A stretch of 40,202 bases of DNA, taken from Paracoccaceae bacterium. Lineage in GTDB: Bacteria > Pseudomonadota > Alphaproteobacteria > Rhodobacterales > Rhodobacteraceae. Positions 15,036 through 22,562 of this stretch are shown piece after piece. The position numbers were made by a program, and so were the translations under genes. Location of the stretch: assembly GCA_009922885.1 (NCBI GenBank), contig RFUP01000001.1:1-40202 (forward strand), read 5' to 3'. The notes under the pieces are model-generated. The model had not been told where the DNA came from and made no database searches. It was given only the letters and a program-made list of their open reading frames with translations. Position 1 is the stretch's first letter, and each line of letters starts with the position of its first letter.

Positions 15036-15649
15036 AACTTGATGTGATCAATCTCGACGGCGGTAAAGCCGGGTCGGTGGAGCTTGATGAGGCCCTGTTC
15101 GGTCTCGAGCCCCGCGCGGACATTCTGCACCGTGTGGTGCGTTGGCAGCGTGCGAAAGCACAAGCTGGCACGCACTCGACGCTCGGCCGCGCAGAAGTGT
15201 CCTACTCGACCAAGAAGATCTACCGCCAGAAGGGCACCGGTGGCGCACGTCACGGTTCCAAGAAGGCACCGATCTTCCGTCACGGTGGCGTCTACAAGGG
15301 TCCGGTCCCGCGCAGCCACGCGCATGACCTGCCCAAGAAGTTCCGCGCTCTCGGCCTGAAGCACGCGCTTTCGGCCAAGGCAAAAGCGGGTGAGCTGGTC
15401 ATCATCGATGCAGCTGCTTCGGAAGGCAAAACCTCGGCACTCGCCAAGCAGGTGAAGAACCTCGGTTGGAAGCGCGCGCTCATCATCGATGGCGCCTCGG
15501 TCAACGAGACCTTCGCTCAAGCCGCGCGCAACATCGAAGGTCTGGATATCCTCCCGACCATCGGCGCCAACGTCTACGACATCCTCAAGCGTGACACGCT
15601 CGTGATCACCAAAGCGGGGATCGAAGCTCTGGAGGCACGACTGAAATGA
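15032..15649 (+). CDS. rplD: 50S ribosomal protein L4
   Basis: L4 lines the nascent-peptide exit tunnel; in E. coli it also represses the S10 operon. It is 205 residues. The tunnel loop region is visible as KKIYRQKGTGGARHGSKKAP (near residues 63-82), followed by FRHGGVYKGPVPRSH. The start overlaps the end of rplC by four bases and the end overlaps rplW by four bases, so all three are translationally coupled. Whether L4 autoregulates here is unknown; no E. coli-like S10 leader was recognised. Confidence 0.98.
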   Translation: MKLDVINLDGGKAGSVELDEALFGLEPRADILHRVVRWQRAKAQAGTHSTLGRAEVSYSTKKIYRQKGTGGARHGSKKAPIFRHGGVYKGPVPRSHAHDLPKKFRALGLKHALSAKAKAGELVIIDAAASEGKTSALAKQVKNLGWKRALIIDGASVNETFAQAARNIEGLDILPTIGANVYDILKRDTLVITKAGIEALEARLK

Positions 15650-15942
15650 CCGCGAAGGCAAACCAGTACGACGTGATCCGCAAGCCGATCATCACCGAAA
15701 AGGCCACTATGGCGTCTGAAAATGGCGCAGTGGTTTTCGAAGTGGCGATGGACGCAGCGAAACCCGAAATCAAAGCCGCTGTCGAAGCGATCTTTGGTGT
15801 GAAGGTCAAAGCAGTGAACACCACTGTGACCAAGGGTAAGGTCAAGCGCTTCCGTGGCCGTCCCGGCGAACGCCGTGACGTCAAGAAAGCCTACGTCACC
15901 CTCGAAGAGGGCAACACGATCGACGTGGCCACCGGCCTCTGA
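15646..15942 (+). CDS. rplW: 50S ribosomal protein L23
   Basis: L23 lies at the tunnel exit and docks trigger factor and SRP. It is 98 residues, the usual length. The family segments IRKPIITEKATM near the N-terminus and VKRFRGRPGERRDVKKAYV near the C-terminus are clear. The ATG overlaps the rplD stop. A 276-base gap with a terminator-like hairpin follows, so it appears to be the last gene of its transcription unit. That is an unusual place to break an S10 operon. Confidence 0.97.
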   Translation: MTAKANQYDVIRKPIITEKATMASENGAVVFEVAMDAAKPEIKAAVEAIFGVKVKAVNTTVTKGKVKRFRGRPGERRDVKKAYVTLEEGNTIDVATGL

Positions 15943-15964
15943 TTTGTGTTCTAACGGACTTGAG

Positions 15965-15999
15965 GACCCCCGGCGAACACCGGGGGTCTTCGTTATTTT
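15965..15999 (+). terminator. Terminator-like hairpin after rplW
   Basis: A perfect 9-bp stem GACCCCCGG/CCGGGGGTC (15965-15973/15980-15988) has a six-base loop and is followed by TTCGTTATTTT. The T-tract is interrupted, so termination may be partial. It lies 22 bases after the rplW stop. Confidence 0.65.
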
Positions 16000-16049
16000 G
16001 CGGTTCGATTGAATGCTTTGGAATCTTTTGGACCATTTGCATTCAGGCC

Positions 16050-16078
16050 TTGACCCCCTAGGCGGGGCCACGTAAACG
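16050..16078 (+). promoter_or_regulatory. Candidate promoter for rplB-rpsS-rplV-rpsC-rplP
   Basis: TTGACC (16050-16055) is followed by 17 bases and TAAACG (16073-16078). The -10 is weak, but the geometry matches the better promoters at 9363 and 23416. It falls between the rplW hairpin and rplB. Part of the spacer could also pair (CCCC with GGGG), so this is tentative. Confidence 0.4.
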
Positions 16079-16090
16079 GACGCATCTTCG

Positions 16091-16194
16091 AGGCCCCGGA
16101 TTCGTTCGGGGCCTTGCAGTGTTTTGAACCTGGGGACCTTCGGGGCCCTACAACTGCGGCGCAAGCCGCGTCAACAGCGGCAGCGTAAGCTGCC
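16091..16194 (+). promoter_or_regulatory. Structured rplB leader with two GNRA-capped hairpins
   Basis: The gene-free stretch before rplB contains an 8-bp stem AGGCCCCG/CGGGGCCT (16091-16098/16107-16114). Two small tandem hairpins follow: GCGGC-GCAA-GCCGC (16156-16169) and GGCAGC-GTAA-GCTGCC (16179-16194). Both tetraloops fit GNRA. They end 24 bases before the rplB ATG. A protein-binding or mRNA-stability role is inferred. Confidence 0.5.
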
Positions 16195-16218
16195 CGATCG
16201 AAACGGAAGACAGGAAGC

Positions 16219-17058
16219 ATGGCACTCAAGTCGTACAAACCGACGACGCCTGGCCAGCGTGGGCTGGTTCTGATCGACCGTTCGGAGCTGTATAAAGGAC
16301 GCCCCGTCAAGGCTCTCACCGAGGGTCTTACGAAATCTGGCGGCCGGAACAACACCGGACGAGTCACAGCACGCCGCCGTGGTGGCGGGGCAAAGCGTCT
16401 CTACCGCATCGTCGACTTCAAGCGTTCGAAGTTTGATGTTGTGGCAACCGTGGAACGGATCGAATACGACCCGAACCGCACCGCCTTCATCGCTCTCATC
16501 AAGTATGAAGATGGCGAACAGGCATACATCCTCGCGCCGCAGCGCCTCGCCGTTGGCGACAGCGTCGTTGCTGGCAAGAAGGTTGATATCAAGCCGGGTA
16601 ACGCGATGCCGTTCTCGGGCATGCCGATCGGTACGATCGTGCACAACGTCGAACTGAAGCCCGGCAAGGGTGGTCAGTTGGCGCGTGCCGCTGGTACCTA
16701 CGCTCAATTCGTCGGTCGTGACGGTGGCTATGCACAGCTGCGCCTTTCTTCGGGCGAACTGCGCATGGTGCGTCAGGAGTGCATGGCAACTGTTGGTGCC
16801 GTGTCGAACCCCGACAACTCGAACCAGAATTTCGGTAAAGCAGGCCGTATGCGTCACAAGGGCATCCGCCCGAGCGTCCGCGGTGTTGCCATGAACCCGG
16901 TTGACCACCCGCACGGCGGTGGTGAAGGCCGTACCTCTGGTGGCCGTCACCCGGTTACCCCGTGGGGTAAGCCGACCAAGGGTGCCAAGACCCGCAATCG
17001 GAAGAAGGCGTCGTCGAAGCTCATCGTTCGTTCGCGTCACGCTAAGAAAGGGCGCTAA
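16219..17058 (+). CDS. rplB: 50S ribosomal protein L2
   Basis: L2 is a universal 50S protein needed for subunit association and peptidyl transfer. It is 279 residues. The start MALKSYKPTTPGQRG and the C-terminal signature NPVDHPHGGGEGR, which contains the essential His near the peptidyl-transferase centre, are clear. CAGGAAG lies upstream of the ATG. It follows a 276-base gap with a hairpin, a candidate promoter and a structured leader, and rpsS comes only 3 bases after its stop. It therefore starts a second S10-derived unit. Confidence 0.98.
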   Translation: MALKSYKPTTPGQRGLVLIDRSELYKGRPVKALTEGLTKSGGRNNTGRVTARRRGGGAKRLYRIVDFKRSKFDVVATVERIEYDPNRTAFIALIKYEDGEQAYILAPQRLAVGDSVVAGKKVDIKPGNAMPFSGMPIGTIVHNVELKPGKGGQLARAAGTYAQFVGRDGGYAQLRLSSGELRMVRQECMATVGAVSNPDNSNQNFGKAGRMRHKGIRPSVRGVAMNPVDHPHGGGEGRTSGGRHPVTPWGKPTKGAKTRNRKKASSKLIVRSRHAKKGR

Positions 17059-17061
17059 GAC

Positions 17062-17340
17062 ATGACTCGTTCTGTTTGGAAAGGTCCTTTCGTTGATGCC
17101 TATGTGCTCAAGAAGGCCGAAGCTGCGCGCGCATCTGGCCGCAGCGATGTAATCAAGATCTGGTCGCGCCGTTCGACGATCCTGCCCCAATTCGTGGGCC
17201 TGACGTTCGGCGTGTACAATGGCCAAAAGCATGTTCCGGTGGCTATCACCGAGGAGATGATTGGTCAGAAGTTCGGTGAATACTCGCCGACCCGCACCTA
17301 TTATGGCCATGCGGCCGACAAAAAAGCGAAGCGGAAGTAA
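17062..17340 (+). CDS. rpsS: 30S ribosomal protein S19
   Basis: S19 is a 30S head protein near the A-site finger and the S13 contact. It is 92 residues, the standard length. The MTRSVWKGPFVDAYVLKKAE start and the segments TILPQFVGLTFGVYNG and KFGEYSPTRTYYGH are diagnostic. It starts 3 bases after rplB and ends 3 bases before rplV. No independent signals are seen. Confidence 0.98.
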   Translation: MTRSVWKGPFVDAYVLKKAEAARASGRSDVIKIWSRRSTILPQFVGLTFGVYNGQKHVPVAITEEMIGQKFGEYSPTRTYYGHAADKKAKRK

Positions 17341-17343
17341 GTC

Positions 17344-17724
17344 ATGGGCAAGGAAAAGAACCCCCGCCGCGTGGCCGACAACGAAGCGATGGCGAAAGCC
17401 CGCATGCTTCGCACGAGCCCGCAGAAGCTCAATCTGGTAGCCGCGATGATCCGTGGCAAGAAAGTGGACAAGGCGCTTGCCGACCTCACTTTCTCGAAAA
17501 AGCGGATCGCTCAGGACGTGAAGAAATGCCTTCAGTCCGCAATCGCGAATGCTGAAAACAACCACAACCTCGACGTTGATGAACTGATCGTCGCTGAGGC
17601 ATGGGTTGGCAAGAACCTCGTGATGAAGCGCGGTCGTCCGCGTGCACGTGGCCGTTACGGCAAGATCATGAAGCCGTTCTCGGAAATCACCATCACGGTT
17701 CGTCAGGTTGAGGAGCAAGCCTAA
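17344..17724 (+). CDS. rplV: 50S ribosomal protein L22
   Basis: L22 contributes, with L4, to the constriction of the exit tunnel. It is 126 residues, about 15 longer than in E. coli because of a basic N-terminal stretch (MGKEKNPRRVADNEAMAKAR), which is common in alphaproteobacteria. The beta-hairpin loop GRPRARGRYGKIMKPFSEIT is intact. Macrolide-resistance deletions arise in this loop elsewhere; none is seen here. The stop shares one base with the rpsC start (TAATG). Confidence 0.97.
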   Translation: MGKEKNPRRVADNEAMAKARMLRTSPQKLNLVAAMIRGKKVDKALADLTFSKKRIAQDVKKCLQSAIANAENNHNLDVDELIVAEAWVGKNLVMKRGRPRARGRYGKIMKPFSEITITVRQVEEQA

Positions 17725-18431
17725 TGGGACAGAAGGTCAATCCGATCGGCATGCGCCTCCAGGTCAACCGCACCTGGGACAGCCGCTGGTACGCCGACTC
17801 GAAGGATTTCGGTAATCTTCTTCTGGAAGACATCAAGATCCGCGAATTCGTTAAGGAAGAAGCGAAGCAAGCCGGTATTGCTCGCGTGATCATCGAGCGT
17901 CCGCACAAAAAGTGCCGCGTTACGATCCACGCTGCACGTCCGGGCGTGATCATCGGCAAAAAAGGCGCCGATATCGAAACGCTTCGCAAGAAGCTTGCGA
18001 ACCTCACCAAGTCGGAACTGCACCTCAACATCGTTGAAGTGCGTAAGCCCGAACTGGACGCAGCACTTGTTGGCGAGTCCATTGCACAGCAGCTCGAGCG
18101 CCGGGTTTCGTTCCGTCGCGCGATGAAGCGTGCCGTGCAAAACGCAATGCGCATGGGAGCCCTCGGCATCCGCGTGAACGTTGCTGGCCGTCTTGGTGGT
18201 GCCGAAATCGCGCGTACCGAATGGTACCGCGAAGGTCGCGTTCCGCTTCACACCCTGCGCGCTGACATCGACTACGCACTGTCCGAAGCGATGACGCCCT
18301 ACGGCATCATCGGGATCAAGGTCTGGATCTTCAAAGGTGAGATCATGGAGCACGATCCGCAGGCACGCGACCGTCGTCAGCAAGAACTCCAGGATGGGCC
18401 GGCACCTCGCGGTGCTCAGGGCCGTCGCTGA
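17724..18431 (+). CDS. rpsC: 30S ribosomal protein S3
   Basis: S3 lies at the mRNA entry tunnel and takes part in helicase activity. It is 235 residues. The start MGQKVNPIGMRLQVNRTWDS, the KH-type segment with GVIIGKKGADIETLRKKL (near residues 74-91) and the S3 C-terminal signature ending with GIIGIKVWIFKGEIM are present. The start overlaps the rplV stop by one base. The tail after the core domain is rich in Arg/Gln, which is ordinary. rplP follows after 13 bases. Confidence 0.98.
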   Translation: MGQKVNPIGMRLQVNRTWDSRWYADSKDFGNLLLEDIKIREFVKEEAKQAGIARVIIERPHKKCRVTIHAARPGVIIGKKGADIETLRKKLANLTKSELHLNIVEVRKPELDAALVGESIAQQLERRVSFRRAMKRAVQNAMRMGALGIRVNVAGRLGGAEIARTEWYREGRVPLHTLRADIDYALSEAMTPYGIIGIKVWIFKGEIMEHDPQARDRRQQELQDGPAPRGAQGRR

Positions 18432-18444
18432 GGAGGTTTGAGAA

Positions 18445-18858
18445 ATGCTTCAACCGAAACGTACAAAGTTCCGTAAGCAGCACAAAGGCCGTATCCACGG
18501 TGAAGCCAAAGGCGGTTCCGACCTGAACTTTGGCACCTACGGCCTGAAGGCGACCCAACCCGAGCGCGTCACTGCGCGTCAGATCGAAGCAGCACGCCGC
18601 GCTCTGACCCGTCACATGAAGCGTCAGGGCCGCGTCTGGATCCGGATTTTCCCGGATGTTCCAGTGACCTCGAAGCCTACCGAAGTCCGTATGGGTAAAG
18701 GTAAGGGCTCCGTTGATTTCTGGGCATGCCGTGTGAAGCCCGGCCGCATCATGTTCGAGATCGATGGTGTGGGTGAAGAAATCGCACGTGAGGCGCTCCG
18801 TCTCGCCGCGATGAAGCTCCCGATCAAGACTCGCGTCGTGGTTCGCGAAGACTGGTAA
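18445..18858 (+). CDS. rplP: 50S ribosomal protein L16
   Basis: L16 organises the A-site region of the 50S subunit and is added late in assembly. It is 137 residues, the standard length. MLQPKRTKFRKQHKGR at the start and RMGKGKGSVDFWACRVKPGR in the centre are diagnostic; the Arg of RMGKGKG corresponds to the family's hydroxylation site. GAGGAGG precedes the ATG. A strong terminator follows 36 bases after the stop, so rplP ends this unit, separated from rpmC by 281 bases. In E. coli rpmC follows directly. Confidence 0.98.
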   Translation: MLQPKRTKFRKQHKGRIHGEAKGGSDLNFGTYGLKATQPERVTARQIEAARRALTRHMKRQGRVWIRIFPDVPVTSKPTEVRMGKGKGSVDFWACRVKPGRIMFEIDGVGEEIAREALRLAAMKLPIKTRVVVREDW

Positions 18859-18894
18859 TTGGATCGGATGGCATAGCCATCACAACGGTCAATA

Positions 18895-18929
18895 AAACGG
18901 GCGGGGGTATCCTCGCCCGTTTGTTTTTT
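18895..18929 (+). terminator. Strong intrinsic terminator after rplP
   Basis: A 9-bp stem AAACGGGCG/CGCCCGTTT (18895-18903/18914-18922) extends inward by three more pairs, has a four-base loop, and is followed by TGTTTTTT. It clearly divides the S10 cluster between rplP and rpmC. Confidence 0.92.
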
Positions 18930-18990
18930 GGCACTTTTGCGCCTGAACTCATGCGCTTTCACCAATTTGGCTGAAAACCCAATTGCCCTC

Positions 18991-19019
18991 TTGCGCTCTA
19001 GTTGGGCCTCCCCTATAGC
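18991..19019 (+). promoter_or_regulatory. Promoter of the rpmC-rpmD (spc) unit
   Basis: TTGCGC (18991-18996), a 17-base spacer and TATAGC (19014-19019) lie between the rplP terminator and rpmC. The CCTCCCCTATA context is nearly the same as at the rpsL promoter (CTCCCCCTATA). The predicted leader is about 115 bases. Confidence 0.6.
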
Positions 19020-19033
19020 GGCACATCTCGCGG

Positions 19034-19119
19034 ATTCCCGGAGTTTCCGGGATTCGTGTGTTTGCTGTTGTCCACCAGACGAAGGGTGACCCTGAAAAAC
19101 TGGCAGGGGCTCTCTGGTG
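19034..19119 (+). promoter_or_regulatory. rpmC leader hairpins
   Basis: The leader holds a short hairpin TCCCGGA/TCCGGGA near 19036-19052 and an outer stem CACCAGA/TCTGGTG (19073-19079/19113-19119) enclosing a small AGGG/CCCT hairpin. It ends 20 bases before the rpmC ATG, close to the AAAGGAAGAGG ribosome-binding region. Apart from the terminator at 18895-18929, the promoter at 18991-19019 and these hairpins, I see nothing else in the 281-base gap. Confidence 0.4.
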
Positions 19120-19139
19120 TATGAGAAAGGAAGAGGCGC

Positions 19140-19340
19140 ATGAACGCCAAAGAATTGAAAGAAAAGACGCCGGATCAGCTGCGCGAGCAACTGACCGCTC
19201 TTAAGAAGGAGGCCTTCAACCTCCGTTTCCAGCAGGCCACCGGCCAGTTGGAGAGCACTGCTCGTATGCGCGCCGTCCGCCGTGACGCTGCTCGCGTGCT
19301 GACCGTGCTGAACGCAAAAGCTGCAGACGCAGCGAAGTAA
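19140..19340 (+). CDS. rpmC: 50S ribosomal protein L29
   Basis: L29 is a small two-helix protein next to L23 at the tunnel exit. It is 66 residues, normal length. MNAKELKEKTPDQLREQL and the central FNLRFQQATGQLES are diagnostic. AAGGAAGAGG precedes the ATG. It is the first gene of a unit that begins with its own promoter after the rplP terminator. rpsQ follows after 13 bases. Confidence 0.97.
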   Translation: MNAKELKEKTPDQLREQLTALKKEAFNLRFQQATGQLESTARMRAVRRDAARVLTVLNAKAADAAK

Positions 19341-19353
19341 GGAGGCGCGAAAG

Positions 19354-19584
19354 ATGCCCAAACGTATCCTTCAAGGCACCGTGACCTCCACGGCTAATGC
19401 TCAAACCGTAACTGTTTTGGTGGAACGCCGCTTCACGCACCCCGTTCTCAAGAAAACGGTTCGTAAATCCAAGAAGTACCGTGCTCACGACGAGCACCAG
19501 ACCTTCAAGGTGGGCGATACCGTGCGTATTCAAGAATGCGCACCGAAGTCCAAGACCAAGCGTTGGGAAGTTGTTACCGCGTAA
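19354..19584 (+). CDS. rpsQ: 30S ribosomal protein S17
   Basis: S17 is a primary 16S rRNA-binding OB-fold protein. It is 76 residues, normal for alphaproteobacteria. MPKRILQGTVTSTANAQTVT at the start and VGDTVRIQECAPKSKTKRW near the end are the family signatures. AAGGAGG lies upstream of the ATG. A 79-base gap to rplN follows in which no convincing promoter or terminator is seen. Confidence 0.97.
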   Translation: MPKRILQGTVTSTANAQTVTVLVERRFTHPVLKKTVRKSKKYRAHDEHQTFKVGDTVRIQECAPKSKTKRWEVVTA

Positions 19585-19663
19585 TGCGGGGCTACCCAGC
19601 TTAATCGAAACCCTGGGGACTAGGGCGTGATCTGAAGCCCCCCCAAAGGTCGGGAGTAACCCA

Positions 19664-20032
19664 ATGATCCAGATGCAGACCAATCTGGATGTCGCTGATA
19701 ACTCCGGTGCTCGCCGGGTTCAGTGCATCAAGGTTCTCGGCGGCTCGCACCGCCGGTATGCGTCGGTGGGCGACGTTATCGTCGTCTCCGTCAAGGAAGC
19801 GATTCCGAAAGGCCGTGTGAAGAAAGGTGACGTGCGTAAAGCCGTCGTCGTTCGTACCGCTCAGGCTGTGCGTCGTGAAGACGGCACCGCAATCCGCTTC
19901 GACCGGAATGCCGCCGTCATCATCAACAACAACATGGAGCCGATCGGCACCCGTATCTTCGGGCCGGTGGTGCGTGAACTGCGCGCCAAGAACTTCATGA
20001 AGATCATCTCGCTCGCCCCGGAGGTGCTGTAA
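19664..20032 (+). CDS. rplN: 50S ribosomal protein L14
   Basis: L14 lies at the subunit interface and binds the silencing factor RsfS. It is 122 residues, the exact family length. MIQMQTNLDVADNSGARRVQ is diagnostic, as is the C-terminal RELRAKNFMKIISLAPEVL. GGGAG precedes the ATG. The rplX start follows after a single base, so these two are coupled. In E. coli, L14 begins the spc operon. Here it is internal to a larger unit beginning at rpmC. Confidence 0.98.
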   Translation: MIQMQTNLDVADNSGARRVQCIKVLGGSHRRYASVGDVIVVSVKEAIPKGRVKKGDVRKAVVVRTAQAVRREDGTAIRFDRNAAVIINNNMEPIGTRIFGPVVRELRAKNFMKIISLAPEVL

Positions 20033-20033
20033 G

Positions 20034-20345
20034 ATGGCTGCTAAACTGAAAAAGGGTGACACGGTTGTCGTGCTCACCGGCAAGGACAAGGGCCAGCAGG
20101 GCACGATCGTTTCGGTCGACCCGAAGTCTGGTAAGGCTGTTGTCGATGGTCTGAACATGGCCATCCGCCACACGCGCCAGTCCGCAAACAGCCAGGGCGG
20201 CCGCCTTCCGAAGGCTCTGCCGATCGATCTCTCGAACCTGGCGATCGTTGACAAGAACGGCAAACCCTCGCGCGTTGGCTTCCGCATGGAAGGCGACAAG
20301 AAGGTTCGCTTCGCCAAGACCACGGGGGACGTGATCGATGCTTGA
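20034..20345 (+). CDS. rplX: 50S ribosomal protein L24
   Basis: L24 is an assembly initiator of the 50S subunit with an N-terminal KOW motif (KKGDTVVVLTGKDKGQQG, about residues 6-23). It is 103 residues, standard. It starts one base after the rplN stop and uses GGAGG within the end of rplN. Its last eight bases overlap rplE, so L14, L24 and L5 are translationally coupled. Confidence 0.97.
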   Translation: MAAKLKKGDTVVVLTGKDKGQQGTIVSVDPKSGKAVVDGLNMAIRHTRQSANSQGGRLPKALPIDLSNLAIVDKNGKPSRVGFRMEGDKKVRFAKTTGDVIDA

Positions 20346-20901
20346 TACCGCGAACTACACCCCGCGCCTCAAGACGCTGTACAAGGACCAGATCCGCGCA
20401 GCTCTTAAGGAAGAGTTCGGCTACGCCAACGACATGATGATTCCGCGCCTCGACAAGATCGTGCTGAACATCGGTTGCGGTGCAGAAGCTGTGCGCGACT
20501 CCAAGAAAGCGAAGTCGGCTCAGGAAGACCTCTCCACGATCGCTGGCCAAAAGGCAGTGACCACTATCGCCAAGAACTCCATCGCAGGTTTCCGCGTTCG
20601 CGAAGGCATGCCGATGGGTGCGAAAGTGACGCTCCGTGGCGATCGTATGTACGAATTCCTCGACCGTCTGATCACCATCGCAATGCCCCGCATCCGCGAC
20701 TTCCGCGGCGTGAAAGGCACGGCATTTGACGGCCGTGGCAACTACGCCATGGGCATCAAAGAGCACATCATTTTCCCCGAGATCAACTTCGACAAAGTCG
20801 ACGAAGTCTGGGGGATGGACATTGTGATCGCAACCACCGCGAAAACCGACGCGGAAGCAAAGGCTATGTTGAAGCACTTCAACATGCCCTTCACAGCGTG
20901 A
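20338..20901 (+). CDS. rplE: 50S ribosomal protein L5
   Basis: L5 binds 5S rRNA and contacts P-site tRNA. It is 187 residues. The start MLDTANYTPRLKTLY matches relatives from this group, and the segments PRLDKIVLNIGCG and FRVREGMPMGAKVTLRGDRM are diagnostic. The first eight bases overlap the end of rplX, and its ribosome-binding site must lie inside rplX. rpsN follows after 20 bases. Confidence 0.98.
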   Translation: MLDTANYTPRLKTLYKDQIRAALKEEFGYANDMMIPRLDKIVLNIGCGAEAVRDSKKAKSAQEDLSTIAGQKAVTTIAKNSIAGFRVREGMPMGAKVTLRGDRMYEFLDRLITIAMPRIRDFRGVKGTAFDGRGNYAMGIKEHIIFPEINFDKVDEVWGMDIVIATTAKTDAEAKAMLKHFNMPFTA

Positions 20902-20921
20902 TCGCGGGAGGAGTTTGAGAA

Positions 20922-21227
20922 ATGGCTAAGAAATCCATGATTGAACGCGAAAAGAAGCGCCAGCGTCTGGTCGAGCAATATGCTGCCAAGCGCGCCGCTC
21001 TCAAAGCGATCATCAACGACCAGTCCAAGCCGATGGAAGAGCGCTTCCGCGCTTCGCTGAAGCTCGCGAATCTTCCGCGTAACAGCTCGGCGACCCGTCT
21101 GCACAACCGCTGCCAGCTGACTGGCCGTCCTCACGCTTACTACCGTAAGCTTAAGGTCAGCCGTATCATGCTGCGGGAACTCGGCTCTCAGGGCCAGATC
21201 CCCGGTCTGGTGAAATCCAGCTGGTAA
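20922..21227 (+). CDS. rpsN: 30S ribosomal protein S14 (zinc-free type)
   Basis: S14 is a 30S head protein. It is 101 residues, the long form. Only one Cys is present (RLHNRCQLTGRPHAYYRK), so it lacks the paired CXXC motifs of the zinc-binding S14 form. MAKKSMIEREKKRQRLVEQY at the start and the C-terminal GQIPGLVKSSW are typical. GGGAGGAG lies upstream. It sits between rplE and rpsH as usual in the spc order. Confidence 0.98.
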   Translation: MAKKSMIEREKKRQRLVEQYAAKRAALKAIINDQSKPMEERFRASLKLANLPRNSSATRLHNRCQLTGRPHAYYRKLKVSRIMLRELGSQGQIPGLVKSSW

Positions 21228-21240
21228 GGGAGAGAGTGAT

Positions 21241-21633
21241 ATGAACGATCCTATCGGCGATATGCTCACCCGCATCCGCAACGCTTCTGCCCGCGGCAAG
21301 TCCACTGTCCGCACCCCGGCTTCGAAGCTGCGCGCGCGTGTGCTCGAGATTCTCCAGCAGGAAGGCTACATCCGTGGTTACGAGTCCGTGACCGACGATG
21401 CGGGCCACGCCCAGCTGGAAATCAGCCTCAAGTACTTCGACGGCGCCCCCGTCATTCGCGAACTCAAGCGGGTCTCGAAGCCCGGCCGTCGCGTTTACAT
21501 GGGCGTACAGGACATCCCTTCGGTCCGTCAGGGCCTCGGTGTGTCGATTGTCAGCACGTCCAAGGGCGTGATGTCGGATGCCAGCGCACGTGCCGCCAAC
21601 GTTGGTGGCGAAGTGCTCTGCACGGTCTTCTAA
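21241..21633 (+). CDS. rpsH: 30S ribosomal protein S8
   Basis: S8 binds 16S rRNA helix 21 and in E. coli represses the spc operon by binding mRNA near rplE. It is 130 residues. MNDPIGDMLTRIRNA at the start and the C-terminal GVMSDASARAANVGGEVLCT are diagnostic. It lies 13 bases after rpsN and 12 before rplF. I did not find a clear S8-operator mimic near the rplX-rplE overlap. Confidence 0.98.
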   Translation: MNDPIGDMLTRIRNASARGKSTVRTPASKLRARVLEILQQEGYIRGYESVTDDAGHAQLEISLKYFDGAPVIRELKRVSKPGRRVYMGVQDIPSVRQGLGVSIVSTSKGVMSDASARAANVGGEVLCTVF

Positions 21634-21645
21634 GGAGAGAATGAG

Positions 21646-22179
21646 ATGTCTCGAATTGGTAAGAAGCCGGTCGAACTGCCCTCGGGCGTGACCGCAACCG
21701 TCAAGGGCCAGTCGATTGAAGTGAAGGGTCCCAAGGGCACCAAGATCTTCAACGCAACCGACGACGTGACCATCACGGTGAACGGCAATGAAGTTGCTGT
21801 TGCTCCGCGTGGCACTTCGAAGCGCGCGCGTCAGCAGTGGGGCATGTCCCGCACGATGATCCGCAACCTCGTCACCGGCGTGACCGGTGGTTTCAAGCGT
21901 GAGCTTGAAATCCAGGGTGTTGGTTATCGCGCAGCTGTCGCAGGCCAAGACCTCAAGCTCTCCCTCGGCTACTCGCACGAGGTGGTTTACAAGGTGCCGG
22001 CTGGCATCACTGTAACCTGCCCCAAGCAGACCGAGATCGTTGTGGAAGGTACCGATGCCCAGCAAGTTGGGCAGGTCGCCGCGGAAATCCGCGAATGGCG
22101 TAAGCCGGAGCCCTACAAGGGCAAGGGTATCCGCTATAAAGGCGAGTACATCTTCCGCAAAGAAGGTAAGAAGAAGTAA
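21646..22179 (+). CDS. rplF: 50S ribosomal protein L6
   Basis: L6 lies near the factor-binding centre of the 50S subunit. It is 177 residues with two tandem L6 folds. MSRIGKKPVELPSGV starts the protein, and the C-terminal signature PEPYKGKGIRYKGEYIFRKE is clear. TAAGGAGAG lies upstream. It is closely spaced with rpsH and rplR (12 and 11 bases). Confidence 0.98.
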   Translation: MSRIGKKPVELPSGVTATVKGQSIEVKGPKGTKIFNATDDVTITVNGNEVAVAPRGTSKRARQQWGMSRTMIRNLVTGVTGGFKRELEIQGVGYRAAVAGQDLKLSLGYSHEVVYKVPAGITVTCPKQTEIVVEGTDAQQVGQVAAEIREWRKPEPYKGKGIRYKGEYIFRKEGKKK

Positions 22180-22190
22180 GGACGCGAGTC

Positions 22191-22550
22191 ATGGCAAACA
22201 GCAAAAGAACCCTGTTTCTGAAGCGCCGCCTGCGCGTTCGGAACAAACTGCGGGAAGTGAATGCCGGTCGGCTTCGTCTTTCCGTTCACCGCAGCTCCAA
22301 GAACATCAGCGTACAGCTGATCGACGACGTGCGCGGCGTTACCCTTGCTTCCGCATCCAGCCTCGAAAAGGATCTGGGCGTGGTTGGCAAGAACAACGTC
22401 GAAGCCGCCGCCAAAGTGGGTGCTGCTATCGCCGAGCGTGCTAAGAAGGCGGGCGTCGAAGAATGCTACTTCGATCGCGGTGGCTTCCTTTTCCACGGTA
22501 AGGTGAAAGCCCTTGCAGATGCCGCCCGCGAAGGCGGCCTGAAGTTCTAA
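22191..22550 (+). CDS. rplR: 50S ribosomal protein L18
   Basis: L18 binds 5S rRNA together with L5 and L25. It is 119 residues. The basic N-terminus MANSKRTLFLKRRLRVRNKL and the C-terminal FDRGGFLFHGKVKALADAAR are family signatures. AAGGACG precedes the ATG. It lies 11 bases after rplF and 12 before rpsE, inside the spc unit. Confidence 0.98.
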   Translation: MANSKRTLFLKRRLRVRNKLREVNAGRLRLSVHRSSKNISVQLIDDVRGVTLASASSLEKDLGVVGKNNVEAAAKVGAAIAERAKKAGVEECYFDRGGFLFHGKVKALADAAREGGLKF

Positions 22551-22562
22551 GGAGCGAGATAG

